A program made the position numbers and the translations under genes. A stretch of 64,000 nt of DNA from positions 18,941,880-19,005,879 of the forward strand of contig CM046855.1 of the NCBI GenBank assembly GCA_025617745.1, given 5' to 3'. Each line of letters begins with the position of its first letter. The first letter of the stretch is position 1. Below, in pieces: positions 24,201-34,000 of this stretch. Under the pieces are notes generated by a model. That model ran no database searches. It saw only the letters and a list, made by a program, of their open reading frames with translations, and was not told where the DNA came from. Source of the stretch: Heliocidaris erythrogramma. Its lineage: Eukaryota > Echinodermata > Echinoidea > Camarodonta > Echinometridae.

Positions 24201-24991
24201 TACATTTAAAAATATGTGTCCAAGTGATTACTTCATATAGACAGTGACTGATAGATCAATTTGTCTGTTCAATGCCAGAAGGGTGTGTTAACTGTGTGTT
24301 AAAGTATAGGACGAATTCAAATGTAACACTGAATGAACTAGTACTGTATATAATTACATATACAATTTTATATTATTAAAAAACTGAGTGCATGATACCT
24401 GTTATACATTATTCATGCATATCATTAACTCGCATTGGAAACTCCCTGGAACATATCATCTGCTGAAAACCTAGACCGAAAATTCTGTCTCTCGTTCGTT
24501 AGCCTCTTATTTGGATATACGTAGAGCTAACGAACGAGAGACAGAATTTTCGGTCTACTGAAAACCATGATATATGCGAAGTCTTTTTACAAATAGGCTC
24601 CCGATCTTAACAAGATCAAGTTCTATTTTTATAGGGAGAGGTCATGAACGTGTATCAACAGCAATAAGCAATAATCCTACTGCATGAGAACAAACTCTTT
24701 GGAGAAATGTGAAATTGAGGAAGAGGGAGAACCCCTAAGTTATTTTTTTTTTTCAATGATCTTTATTAACGATTCCATGAAACAAATTATACAATCAACA
24801 TATTCTCTTTGAATATGTTATACTGTGCAGCGCGCAGCTTACAGTTAACACACACACACACATGAAGACTCAACTTCAGAAGGGTGTACGATCTTTATCT
24901 ATGACAGATCGTGTACTTCATAAATGTGTTTTAATACTTACCCAAAATATAAAACGATGCAGCAAATTATCAAAAGAAGTGTGGTATACAT
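13512..24991 (-). CDS. Cytochrome P450, CYP3-clan-like monooxygenase, complete (13 exons)
   Basis: Exons 24991-24942, 24181-24088, 22735-22683, 22321-22225, 21036-20920, 18075-17987, 17532-17384, 16965-16835, 16353-16198, 15566-15346, 14949-14812, 14268-14106 and 13610-13512 join in frame to 518 residues plus TGA. Seen: an N-terminal hydrophobic anchor (1-17), a proline hinge PSPPSVPVFGN (32-42), I-helix AGYETS (319-324), ExxR (E376-R379), PERF (430-433) and haem loop FGMGPHSCIG with Cys456. Similarity to CYP3A in SDFLQLMLSAH, SPSFTSVKLK and 13 exons points to the CYP3/CYP5 clan. It should be a haem-thiolate monooxygenase anchored in the ER; the substrate is unknown. An in-frame TAA lies upstream of the ATG. 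The haem loop has His454 where Arg is usual. Confidence 0.93.
14106..14268 (-). CDS. P450 exon 12, haem-binding loop
   Basis: Codes PCGWLPFGMGPHSCIGVRFA, with the axial cysteine, followed by the L helix. The usual Arg two residues before the Cys is His, which the P450 signature allows. Confidence 0.95.
14812..14949 (-). CDS. P450 exon 11
   Basis: Codes LERVCNKEITYNNITIKKGQ, then IPIWNLQHDPDLWPDPETFD and PE, the beta-2 to PERF segment. Phase 2 at both ends. Confidence 0.94.
15346..15566 (-). CDS. P450 exon 10, I helix and K helix
   Basis: Contains SIIFFLAGYETSSTALGF, with the oxygen-activating Glu-Thr pair, and MEYLNMVIMEAMRIYPPGE with the ExxR salt bridge. Donor GAAGT|GTAAGT, phase 2. Confidence 0.95.
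16198..16353 (-). CDS. P450 exon 9
   Basis: Codes KSDFLQLMLSAHKEDDEVNE, an acidic insert with FDDDG, then RREIIGN entering the I helix. Acceptor CCTAG, donor AAT|GTAAGA, phase 0. Confidence 0.9.
16835..16965 (-). CDS. P450 exon 8
   Basis: Codes LFPWTAPILNFFKLGTLPKD and onward to RQSEGDSE, the F-G region. Donor GAG|GTGGGT, phase 0. The frame stays open past the donor, so the exon end is set by junction phase and family alignment. Confidence 0.82.
17384..17532 (-). CDS. P450 exon 7
   Basis: Codes YGPYAMDVIGSCAFGLRVNS and onward to NPVFLIV, the E-F helix region. The GSCAFG motif is typical of the CYP3 clan (family knowledge). Donor A|GTGAGT, phase 1. Confidence 0.9.
17987..18075 (-). CDS. P450 exon 6
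   Basis: Codes MVPLMKECAEVLVDIFSKRE and then AEGKTVECK. Acceptor TACCAG, donor GA|GTATGT, phase 2. The intron before it carries the foldback transposon. Confidence 0.88.
18190..18440. repeat. (AAAT)n low-complexity tract in P450 intron 5
   Basis: Runs of aaataaataaata with A-rich interruptions follow a C10 run. Confidence 0.8.
18687..20829. mobile_element. Foldback-type transposon with long inverted repeats built of 16-bp units
   Basis: Left arm 18687-19045 and right arm about 20514-20829 are inverted copies, from the outer ccctatagctagaaggtccg (left) to the inner cgtaaaaa...ggtaaaataa. Each arm is a tandem of 16-17 bp units of the type ggtccgatagtccgaa, with ggttctatagaccgaa variants and short spacers. 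The interior (1.5 kb) has A and G runs but no transposase. Long inverted repeats composed of short tandem units are typical of foldback elements; the TU family of sea urchins is a known example. Target duplication was not resolved. It sits in the intron between P450 exons 5 and 6. Confidence 0.8.
20920..21036 (-). CDS. P450 exon 5, C helix
   Basis: Codes AAKDERWRNVRNLLSPSFTS; the WxxxR pair of the C helix (W and R at the WRNVR motif) contacts a haem propionate in the family. Phase 0 at both ends. Confidence 0.92.
21294..21847. mobile_element. 554-bp non-autonomous element with TTAA target site
   Basis: TTAA at 21290-21293 and 21848-21851 flanks inverted ends aggcattggcta and tagccaatgcct. 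TTAA duplications are the mark of piggyBac-type insertion. No open frame of note lies inside. It sits in the intron between P450 exons 4 and 5. Confidence 0.75.
21980..22105. repeat. Poly-C/poly-A and (AAAT)n tract
   Basis: C10 followed by A17 and aaataaat-type repeats in the intron before P450 exon 5. Confidence 0.7.
22225..22321 (-). CDS. P450 exon 4
   Basis: Codes VYNFRKPMLLVSDPDVVRKI and then MVKDFDHFVNRQ, the beta-1 strands and B helix. Acceptor CTGCAG, donor CAG|GTGGGC, phase 0. Confidence 0.92.
22683..22735 (-). CDS. P450 exon 3
   Basis: Codes VFHDRFAEYFQKYGKIVG, the A-helix region of CYP3-type enzymes. Acceptor TTTACAG, donor GG|GTAAGT, phase 2. Confidence 0.9.
24088..24181 (-). CDS. 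P450 exon 2, proline-rich hinge
   Basis: Acceptor ATGCAG|A. Codes YDKWCRTYFQRLGVPSPPSV and then PVFGNFTEWFV, the conserved N-terminal P450 hinge. Donor GTG|GTAAGT, phase 0. Confidence 0.9.
24473..24556. repeat. Inverted repeat with exact 31-bp arms in P450 intron 1
   Basis: 24473-24503 (agaccgaaaattctgtctct...) matches the reverse complement of 24526-24556 around a 22-bp loop. Could be a tiny foldback MITE. Confidence 0.85.
24942..24991 (-). CDS. P450 exon 1, membrane anchor
   Basis: Codes MYTTLLLIICCIVLYF plus two bases of Gly17. Donor GG|GTAAGTATT. An in-frame TAA seven codons before the ATG fixes this as the earliest start. The phase 2 exit matches exon 2. Confidence 0.8.
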
Positions 24992-25039
24992 CTTGATGCG
25001 TATAACAGTGGGTTAAAACACGTAAAAATTCAGTTACTA

Positions 25040-25240
25040 CGCGTGTAGTTGCTCTCAGCCTCGGGTGTCAAATTACCGGAGCCCACAGCTGTACATGTCC
25101 CATACGAGTTCGAAGAATCGCGCCGATCATAATATAGTTTTATGGATCCAAAACGGGTAAGGTTCGACCACGCCCACAGAGAAGGCTAGTGGTATATTTC
25201 ACACACCAGCGGTATTGATAGTTTGTCCGCCCATTAGAAA
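25040..25240 (-). promoter_or_regulatory. Candidate P450 promoter region
   Basis: Just upstream of the P450 ATG on the minus strand lie GGGCGG (about 25228) and GGGCGTGG (about 25170) GC-box-like words. An ATAAAA stretch (about 25142) could serve as a TATA-like element. Position and motifs only; no start site is visible. Confidence 0.3.
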
Positions 25241-25799
25241 TATAAATATATGGAATTTACCTCCTTATATGGTCAAATCATTGCATGCCCGTGAATTGCC
25301 TTCGATCACCATCCTGTCATCGGCCAATAATTAATGCCAATAACTTCTAAGAAAAAAAATCCCCATGCTGTTTATATATTACCTCAGCAAATGAGTCTCT
25401 CTTATCTGTATTGTTCTTGATTCTGTCCCTCACCCCTTTTTTTATCAACCCTTTGTTTATCCTCGCCTTTCTCTGACGATCTCCATCCCCTAAACAATCC
25501 CCACACCAGCCTTAGCTATATCCCCATTCCTTGGGATCCAATGCATGCATCTTCGTTATCATGGTCTTTAATAGGCCCTATATCTCTCTCGAATTTTTAG
25601 ACTACAACTATAACCCTCTCTGGTACAAATTAGGAGCTGTGTTTTAAAGATTGATGATACCCCACCTTGTTCTTTTTCGTTTTTTCCCTCTTCTATCATT
25701 ATATATTCTATATTATGGGTGTTTACTGTTTATCATAGCTCGTCTAGTTCTGGCATTAGAAACACTGAGCTGGGGGAGACCCCCACCCCCCCCCTTCTG

Positions 25800-25832
<33 letters not shown>

Positions 25833-26253
25833 ACCCTCTCTCTTTCTCCTGCTCTCCATAATCCCATCTACCTCTAGCTAGTGACTATATTATTTACCTA
25901 TTTGGACCTATCTAAATATCAACTTAAAATATTAACTTCTTAGTGTTAATTTTGGGTGAAGTGACCTCTAGCACGATATCTTTATTTGGTGCTAACAATG
26001 ATTGAGCCCGGTCCAACTAATGATTGTCTTCTTCTGCATGGAGACACATGTAAGTGTAAGGCACCTCCTTCTCTTCTCCCTGTTCCTTTTTTCTTCCTCC
26101 ACATTCTCTATCCCCCCTTTTTTTTCTCTCTCTCTTCTTTTCTATTTTTGCTTTCTTTTGCCCACTCTTCCTTTCTCAGCCTCTCTTTCTCCATTTCCCT
26201 TCTCTCCTCATTTTCTCTTCCACTGTCTCTCTCTTTAATAGGTACCTGAGAGG

Positions 26254-26415
26254 CAGTGGCGGCACCAAGGGGGGGGGGGGGGCATGTGCCCCCCCAATAA
26301 TTTTCGGAGTGAAAAAAAATAAAAGGGTGGAAAATTTTTTTGTCTGCCCCCAACATTTTCTTTTGCCCCCCATTTTCTCTCTCCCCCCACTTTAAAAATC
26401 CTGGTGCCGCCACTG
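26254..26415. mobile_element. 162-bp hAT-type MITE with 8-bp target duplication
   Basis: ctgagagg is repeated at 26246-26253 and 26416-26423. Ends cagtggcggcacca and tggtgccgccactg are perfect inverted repeats, typical of hAT termini. The interior is G, C and A runs. Confidence 0.9.
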
Positions 26416-26583
26416 CTGAGAGGAAGAAATTCCTTGCATGCTTATCAGGGCAGCTCAGCTAAAGCTGGAATAATAATAGTATTCAGCTAGATGAGGACAA
26501 TACATGTACATTTGCATACATTGCATACATTGAGAAATACACTAATACTTCTTGTTTGAAAAGAAACTCAATATTAGCACCAA

Positions 26584-26721
26584 GGGGAGCATTTCATCAA
26601 GCGTTTTGTCAGTGATTTTTACCGACAACTGTTATAAGCTACTGAAATCCTTGCATCTGATTGGCTGAGAGCAAATTTGTCAGTAAAAAACACTGACAAA
26701 ATGCTTGATGAAACGCTCCCC
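26584..26721. mobile_element. 138-bp foldback MITE, copy 1
   Basis: Ends ggggagcatttcatcaagcg and the reverse complement of the same with minor changes. The inverted repeats run into ttttgtcagtga. The interior has a CCAAT-type word (ctgattggctg). Related copies are at 30464 and 48139. Confidence 0.9.
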
Positions 26722-29700
26722 GCCAGGGCTTTCCCATTCTGTTCCATAGGAGATGCCATACACAAATATGTTTGTATCCAACAAACTACCTTTCACATTT
26801 ACTATCCCAAACATTAACAATAATAAGAAGAAAATCAATGCATACACATACATGGTTTCAAATAGCACCTAATTGGAAGTGGTTTTTTTTATTGAGAATG
26901 TCTCTGTTCTGAAATTACGCACATACCCTAAAATGATACAAATGCAGGATGTGTTAATACTTTTTGGCAGTGTGTGTATTTGTGGCAAATATCTACAGAA
27001 TTAGTGATAATAAATGAAAGATAGCAATCAAAAATTGAGAACTACAAAATAAGTGACTGATAAATTACTAATAAACATCATGATGTACTGTAAAATTAAT
27101 ATTTACTGAAAGATATGTTTAGCGTGCCACACAAATATTGTTTGTGCAATAATGCTTTATGGAGCAGACTGCACTCATTTTATAGGTATATGAATGACAG
27201 ATTTATGTGGAAAATAATGTTGCTTGAATTATAAATGGGTCCATATCATTTTAACAGAAGGAAAAAGAAAGGTACAGTAAAAGAAATTGAAATACAAAGT
27301 TGAATAAAACAAAACTAAATATCATAACTGCAAATACAAGGTGAATACCATCAAACTAAATAATTCAATGACTATACATGTATGTATGGCTCACATTCTG
27401 ATATAATTATGATAGATTGGATTACATAATTACAATAGTTATCAAACCTACTTTAAAATCCATAAACATGCTGTATATGTGCGGCTATAAATAGAGAACT
27501 TATTCAAGATGTGAAAGACTTACAATTACACTATACAGTTGGAAGAAAGACAGGGATTTTGAAAGATATTTCAATGCTATTACAGATTCAGGGTCTGGTT
27601 TCTTTACATTATTTCTATTAAGTAGGCAAGAATTTCACTTGCTAATCATGATAAAAACAAGAGTAAAATGTGTATTACAGTACCTAGAATTATCTGATTT
27701 CATGATTTTGTAACACCTAAAAAATAACTTGAGTTATATGTTTTGTCCAGGTCATGCTTATATGATCACAACCTATAACATAGAAGAAATTCTCTTTGTA
27801 ACATTACTGAAGTTTTACACATGGGTGTTTATCACAATAAAGATTCTTGTCTTAACTTTGTTAAAAAATGGCAGGCAGGCAGGTACGATAGATGCTGCAT
27901 CAATTTCTGTAGCATTAAAAATACATACATGTAAGTTGCCTACAAGATAAAACTGCTGTTCAAATTATCTAAAATACTGCATAAGAAGTGCATTACCAAC
28001 TAAAAGTGTGGTCAGTAAAAAAACAAAAAAACTTGCATAGTAATAGTTAAGTACTGGTACAGAAGCATGTGTTTATATTGAGGTAAGCTTCCATCTTATG
28101 AAGGCACTACTTCAGTGACTAATTCAATACGGTCTTTTGGTCACACCAAATTAACTCATGATGAAATTCAACAAATTTTACCAGCAGCATTTTGATCGCA
28201 GACAGGATATTATTAATAAAAACTAAAAGGCACCATTGAAATAACAGGAGGAAAAAATATACAAAATGGACATACATGAAGATTAAATGCATGAAGAAAA
28301 GAGCCAATATACATTCAAGTTACACAAGAAGATCTAAGAATCTACATAGCTATTATACAAGACTGATTGACAGGACAGGATTTCTCTTGTTAACAGAGAC
28401 ACACAAATGTCTAGGCACCATTATTCAACACAATATATCCATGGAGACAAATGATGTGATGATCTCCACAGCAGACACAAGTGGCGGCAGCCAGCAAATT
28501 TGATCACATGTCGCTAATATCTAGATGAAGATCTGGTAGGATGATAAATAAGGAATACAAATTATATTACAACAGAAATCACTGTAAAATAGATCTCAGT
28601 CTCTTCTAATTTGTGTTTGTATTTACAATAGGAATAATGAATATTTACATTACCATGAAATAGCAAAAAGTGAAGGAAAAGTAGGAAAGGGGGTGGGTAG
28701 AAAAACTTTGAAGTTTGAAAGCAACTAACCATGCAAGACTTTTGAAGAAAAAAAAATCCAAATGAAACATAACATTGCAAAGTCGAGTTATATTTGCAAA
28801 CATAACAATATCACAGGCTGGTAATCTGTGCATCAATAATACAACAGTTGACATTATGGCAGTGTGAGGCTTCATCATTGTTCAGTATGACATAAAGGTT
28901 ACTCTTATATGCCCAACAGACCATGAAATAACACCTGTGTGTATCCATGATAAGTCATGTGAAATTCAAAGTAAAAGCAATCACAATGAATAGTCCGGTT
29001 CTATTCATGCTTTCTATTATGCTCATCAGACCATCAAATATTATTTTCATCTGTAAATCATAAGTGATACTGTGGTGAAATTCATCCAGATTACAGGCAA
29101 AAGACTGATGACTAATAACTTTTTTTTAATCTTCCTTTCATTTCTAGGATGAAATACAAATTTTCCATTTTTAAAAACAGATTTAAATCAAAATTTAAAA
29201 GGAATAATTAAATATCAGAGTAGGGAAATCACACTGAAATATAAAGTTCTGTTAAGGGGATTATGTGAAATTCGAACTATTCATAAGTAAAAGCTGGAAT
29301 TAGCTGATAAAGATCATATTATCAGTCTCAAAGAGTAAGTGTGATTATTTCTTAACAATTCAAAGTTTTCCTTACTTTATCTTTGAATAGGAGGGACTTT
29401 GATCTTCTGAACAATGAAAAGAACAGACAGGCAAATAGAGAGTGAACACGTGAAAAAGAAATAAACCTGGACTTTAGACCCAAGCTGGAGTCATAATGAA
29501 TCCACAATGAAGAATTACTCAGTGTGTCAATATATCCTTGCCATATAAGGACAACACTCACGCTGCATTCAAATGAGTTAGGTGTGACTTAGAGGTCATT
29601 GCGTATGATTAAGATCAATGCGGGTTGATGACATACATTCAGCAGGCTGATATGACTACACTGATCTCCTTCATACATTCTACATGAAGTGACCGTAGCT

Positions 29701-30463
29701 ATGAAGACACTTTCACAAATCCAGAATTAAATAGGCACAAATTCATGAATTGTTCAGTAATTCATCAAAGAACAATGTGTTTATGGAGAACCTATCTCTT
29801 CACCAGCTAGTCCAGCAAAATTAACCAAACTTCTACTGGACATTTCCTACATAACTGCCATATGAGAAACATAATTTGCTATCAAATGTTGCCCTCCACC
29901 CTAACTATGTAATAGTGTGGTTGAATACACCTGAGGATGTCTAACTTCTCATCCATAAGGCATAGTGTTAATTGGTAAAAATCAAAGGGATAAAGAGCAG
30001 AATTCCTTGATTTCATGTTTTTGCACCTATGACGGATATGAGGGTAGAATGCAACCCTTTGAAAAGTTTGCCCTGGATAAGCCTGCATTTTCAAGAAATC
30101 ACATGTTTAATGTTAAATATTTTTCTGAGAATTGAACTGTCACCAGTCAGTCATCTCAAATTTATACAAATCGGGAATTCCCACAAGGAGACTAGTATAA
30201 TGAAAGGTGAAATCGGATTAGTCCAGCAAAACAGATGACCCCTGACCTACTTTATTCCCCTTTCAGCTTTCAAAATCAATGATCATAAACTTTGATCTGG
30301 CCACTATTAACAAACTCAGTTATATCAATCAAATCTAGTAAATATTTATGTTTTAATGGAATGTCAATAGACTTTTAGTACAATGACTCATATTGTTTTC
30401 ATATAAGCAACTCAAACCATATGAATCATCATTTTCAATAATAAAGTTCACAGCTTTATTTCA

Positions 30464-30601
30464 GGGGAGCATTTCATCAAGCGTTTTGTCAGTGATTTTT
30501 ACTGACAACTGTTATAAGCTACTGAAATCCTTGCACATGATTGGCTGAGAGCAAATTTGTCAGTAAAATTCACTGACAAAACGCTTGATGAAACACTCCC
30601 C
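30464..30601. mobile_element. 138-bp foldback MITE, copy 2
   Basis: Same family and orientation as the copy at 26584, with only scattered differences. It lies about 350 bp past the nidogen stop, so it may be in or near the 3' UTR. Confidence 0.9.
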
Positions 30602-30955
30602 TGGTGTCTTACATTATGAAACTTCCTATCATTAAATTACCTGTTACTTAACTCTACTCCAGAATTTTTCTAAAGCTGCATAGTCAAATGAATGAATAAT
30701 AATATCAATTTTTAGATCAGAGCAGGAAACTTTGTATTAAAATAACCAAACCATTTTAAAATTGGAGTGCAAAACTTTTCTAATGTAATTTTTGAAAACC
30801 TATATGGCATATTATTCCCTGCATAAATAGAGAAGAACACAACTCTAATATAGAACATAATGTTGCTATCTAAAACTCGCAACACCCTAGATTCTAAAGA
30901 AATTGATAGTGCAGATAAACGGTCAATATATTGGCCTAGATTATGATGCTTACAT

Positions 30956-31077
30956 TTAGTTGCAGGGGATATCATTGGGTCCTAGCGCGTTGGGGCAGGT
31001 ACATGTAGCACGAACTCCTGGAGCTGGTAGGCACAGGTTCCTGCATCCACCATTCTCATATGCACAACGATTGTTAC
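30956..31077 (-). CDS. NID: Nidogen last coding exon u, C-terminal EGF
   Basis: Codes [20 protein letters not shown], then [22 protein letters not shown]. The NGGC..LCL pattern is the EGF that packs on the propeller. Acceptor TTTTCAG|GT. Confidence 0.95.
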
Positions 31078-34000
31078 CTGAAAATAACAGGTGGAAAGGG
31101 ATTACTGCTTCCACATCAAAATACTTGGAATTGTACAGGGTCACTATTCATCAAATATCTTTTTATTTTTACAACCAACAGATCTTACAGTTAGGTAATA
31201 CATCGATCATTCAACAACTTCAAACAAATCGGAAGAAAATAATGACGCTGAGATATATCTCCAGAGTGTTCTTTCTGGGAATGCTACGACTTGTCGCTGA
31301 CCTAAAAAAAAATACCCATTATTTTAGATGTCAACAATCTGTGTGAATTTGACACAGGTCCTGGCGAAAGTGAACTATGATGCAATTCACATAAAAACCC
31401 ATTTTATAGTACCTGTGCTTGGTGTGTGTACAATCCAATTTGTGTCAGGGGTGAATCTTATAATACAGGTGTCAGTACATCTGGCCTCTTTAATAAAAGG
31501 ATGAACTTTATACAGAAGTGAGCACTGTAACAGGTATGAATGCATTTGCAAGAGATTTCTAGGGTCTCTATTCCTTCATTATAAGCCCCTTGGACAGAAA
31601 ATTAACAAATTCTCAATACGATATCACAAACGGTAATGGGAAAACAAGTTCTTTCTACTGAATACATATCGATGCATGGGACAAGAGTTCATAAGGGCTT
31701 TATCAAATAATGCTTGTTCTTCGCAACAAGGCCCTAATAGCAAAAAGATCAATTTCTAGTGTCAATGATGCTGGGAGGGAAGATACATACCATCAGGGCA
31801 TCGTGTAGCAGCAGCGACACCATAGGTCCTTCCGTTGCCTCCACGGGGTAAAGATAGGGACTGAGATTGCTCACCTCCATTCTTGTTAATGTATTGGATG
31901 TTAGATCTGTCATCACAAAGGAATATGAGAATGAGAATAATGATAATGATAATAATAATGATAATTACAATTATAATAATAATCATGATAATATGGCACG
32001 AAAAAGAGACATGATAACGAAGCTTTTCGACCTGCACTCATCAGGTTATCACGCAGGTATATAACAAATTACTTGAAATCAACTATATTATACTTGATGA
32101 ACCCGGCCGCAACCCAGACGTTGTAATTTCAGAACAATCGCAATTACAACGTCTGGGTTGCGTCCGGGTTCATCAAGTATAATATAGTTGATTTCAAGTA
32201 ATTTGTTATATACCTGCGTGATAACCTGATGAGTGCAGGTCGAAAAGCTTTGTTATCATGTCTCTTTTTCGTGCCATATTGAAATTTTGTAGTACCAAGA
32301 AATTATTAATCATAATAATATAATAATGATAATAATAACATGATAATGATAATGATAATGATGATAATAATAAATATAATAATAAAAATAACTAGAGTTT
32401 AATTCGTCATGAGGACGAATTAGGTGATCTGTCTTTCAATTTGTACGATCATGATAGGATGATCATAATAATGGGGGAAATGCTAAACTGAAGATAGGAA
32501 GTCAAGAATGCCATGAATGAAGATGCTTCTTGAGGAGAGGAATGTAGCAAAATGTGTAACGGTCATTATAAAATGATTATGGTGATGATGATAATGGTGA
32601 TTATGATGATTATAATGATATGATAATTTAAGATAATTGACTAAGCCAATTTTGAGAAATTGTGATATCAAACAGGACTATTTGATATTGCAGGATACTT
32701 GGGAGATAAACCCCGTAGCTCTTATACACGACTGGGAATCACAATTTCCATAGGGTTGTACACAAACTGCTGCAGACTACTTTCTAATAGACACAACACG
32801 GAAAATAAGGCATTTTATTGCATGGTTTGTGATTGTTTATGTTATAATAGTCGAAGAGGATGGTAAACTGACAAGCAAAAAGAAGCAAAAAAAAAAAAAA
32901 TTATGGACCGACCGGGGATCGAACCTGGGTCACCTGCATGGCAGTCAAGTGCTTTGACCAATAGACCATAATATTTCCCATAGAGATAACACGTAAGCGA
33001 AAAACGGGATTCTCAAATCCCATTTGGTAGTTCAAAACTGGGCGTGATCCCGACATCTGATCAAAAATTGGAGGGCTTACTAATAAAAGCTTATAGTCTC
33101 AGCTACAACATATTAAAATCTGGAAGGAAATAGACCAAAAATAACTGAGACACTGCTCAGAGAACGATGTCATGTAGATTCATGATTCGAAAAAAAGTCA
33201 TCTTCCATAGACATAACACGCAAATAGGGAAAATTCTGACATGTCGTTTTTAATTGAAAATTTCAATATGATGACGTCATGAAAATGAAAAACCGTGGTT
33301 ACTGATCTTGTACAGAATTGTCTCAGCTATAACATATCAAAATCTGGGCGAAAAACGACCAATAGTTAAGAATCTAAAGCCAAATTTGCATAAATGTGAT
33401 GACGTCAAAACATGAAAAATGGAAATTTTGATTTCTGGCGCCATTTTGATGACATCATAATGTTTATAAGGGTCAAATGATACATGAAATGAAATCTGTG
33501 ATTCATACCCTACCTGATGATGACAAAAAATTGGGGGGTTTGTGGACTATTTAAAGAGCTAGAGTGAATTTTGTTGAGGCATGTTTTTTCACGTTTTTAC
33601 GTTATTTTCGCCATAGACGCGCGCACGGATTTTGAACTTTGACGCGCACGTACGACCTTATTATTGATTGAAATTGATTCCAAGTTGATGGAAATGATGA
33701 AGAAAAGTATCAGGATTGCAAATCAATCGAAAAAACAGCGTTTTAACGTTATTTACGACTTGCGCGCGCCCATAACGCGCGCGCGGACGCGTGCGAGCGG
33801 AAAATTTTGAAATGCTTATAATGTCCTGAACCGTACTCTAAATTGATTAAAAAGTGATTTTGAGCATTTCTAAATTTTGACGCGCGCGTACGTGCGCGTC
33901 ATGATGCGCGCCCGGATTTTGATGACATTTTATGTTGACCCTTGACCTGAAGTTTATGTGTGTCAAATATGGTTCATTTTTGATGACTCGTTATGAAGAT

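Larger units (their letters stand above)
25250..30955. other. Intergenic region between P450 5' end and nidogen 3' end
   Basis: Contains pyrimidine-rich runs (25790-25850, 26060-26230), one hAT MITE and two copies of a 138-bp foldback MITE, listed separately. It must also hold the nidogen 3' UTR; AATAAA words on the minus strand just left of 30464 are candidate poly(A) signals. No exon was recognised. Confidence 0.45.

Noticed and set aside
26680..26868. Minus-strand frame with a signal-peptide-like hydrophobic start (MLFETMYVYALIFFLLLLMF)
   Set aside because: It runs into the 138-bp MITE, shows no splice-supported continuation and matches no family I know.
32200..32262. Hammerhead-ribozyme-like words (ctgatgag ... 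cgaaa) in the 32-kb palindrome
   Set aside because: Stem II does not pair and there is no stem III or cleavage site; the match is explained by the palindrome.
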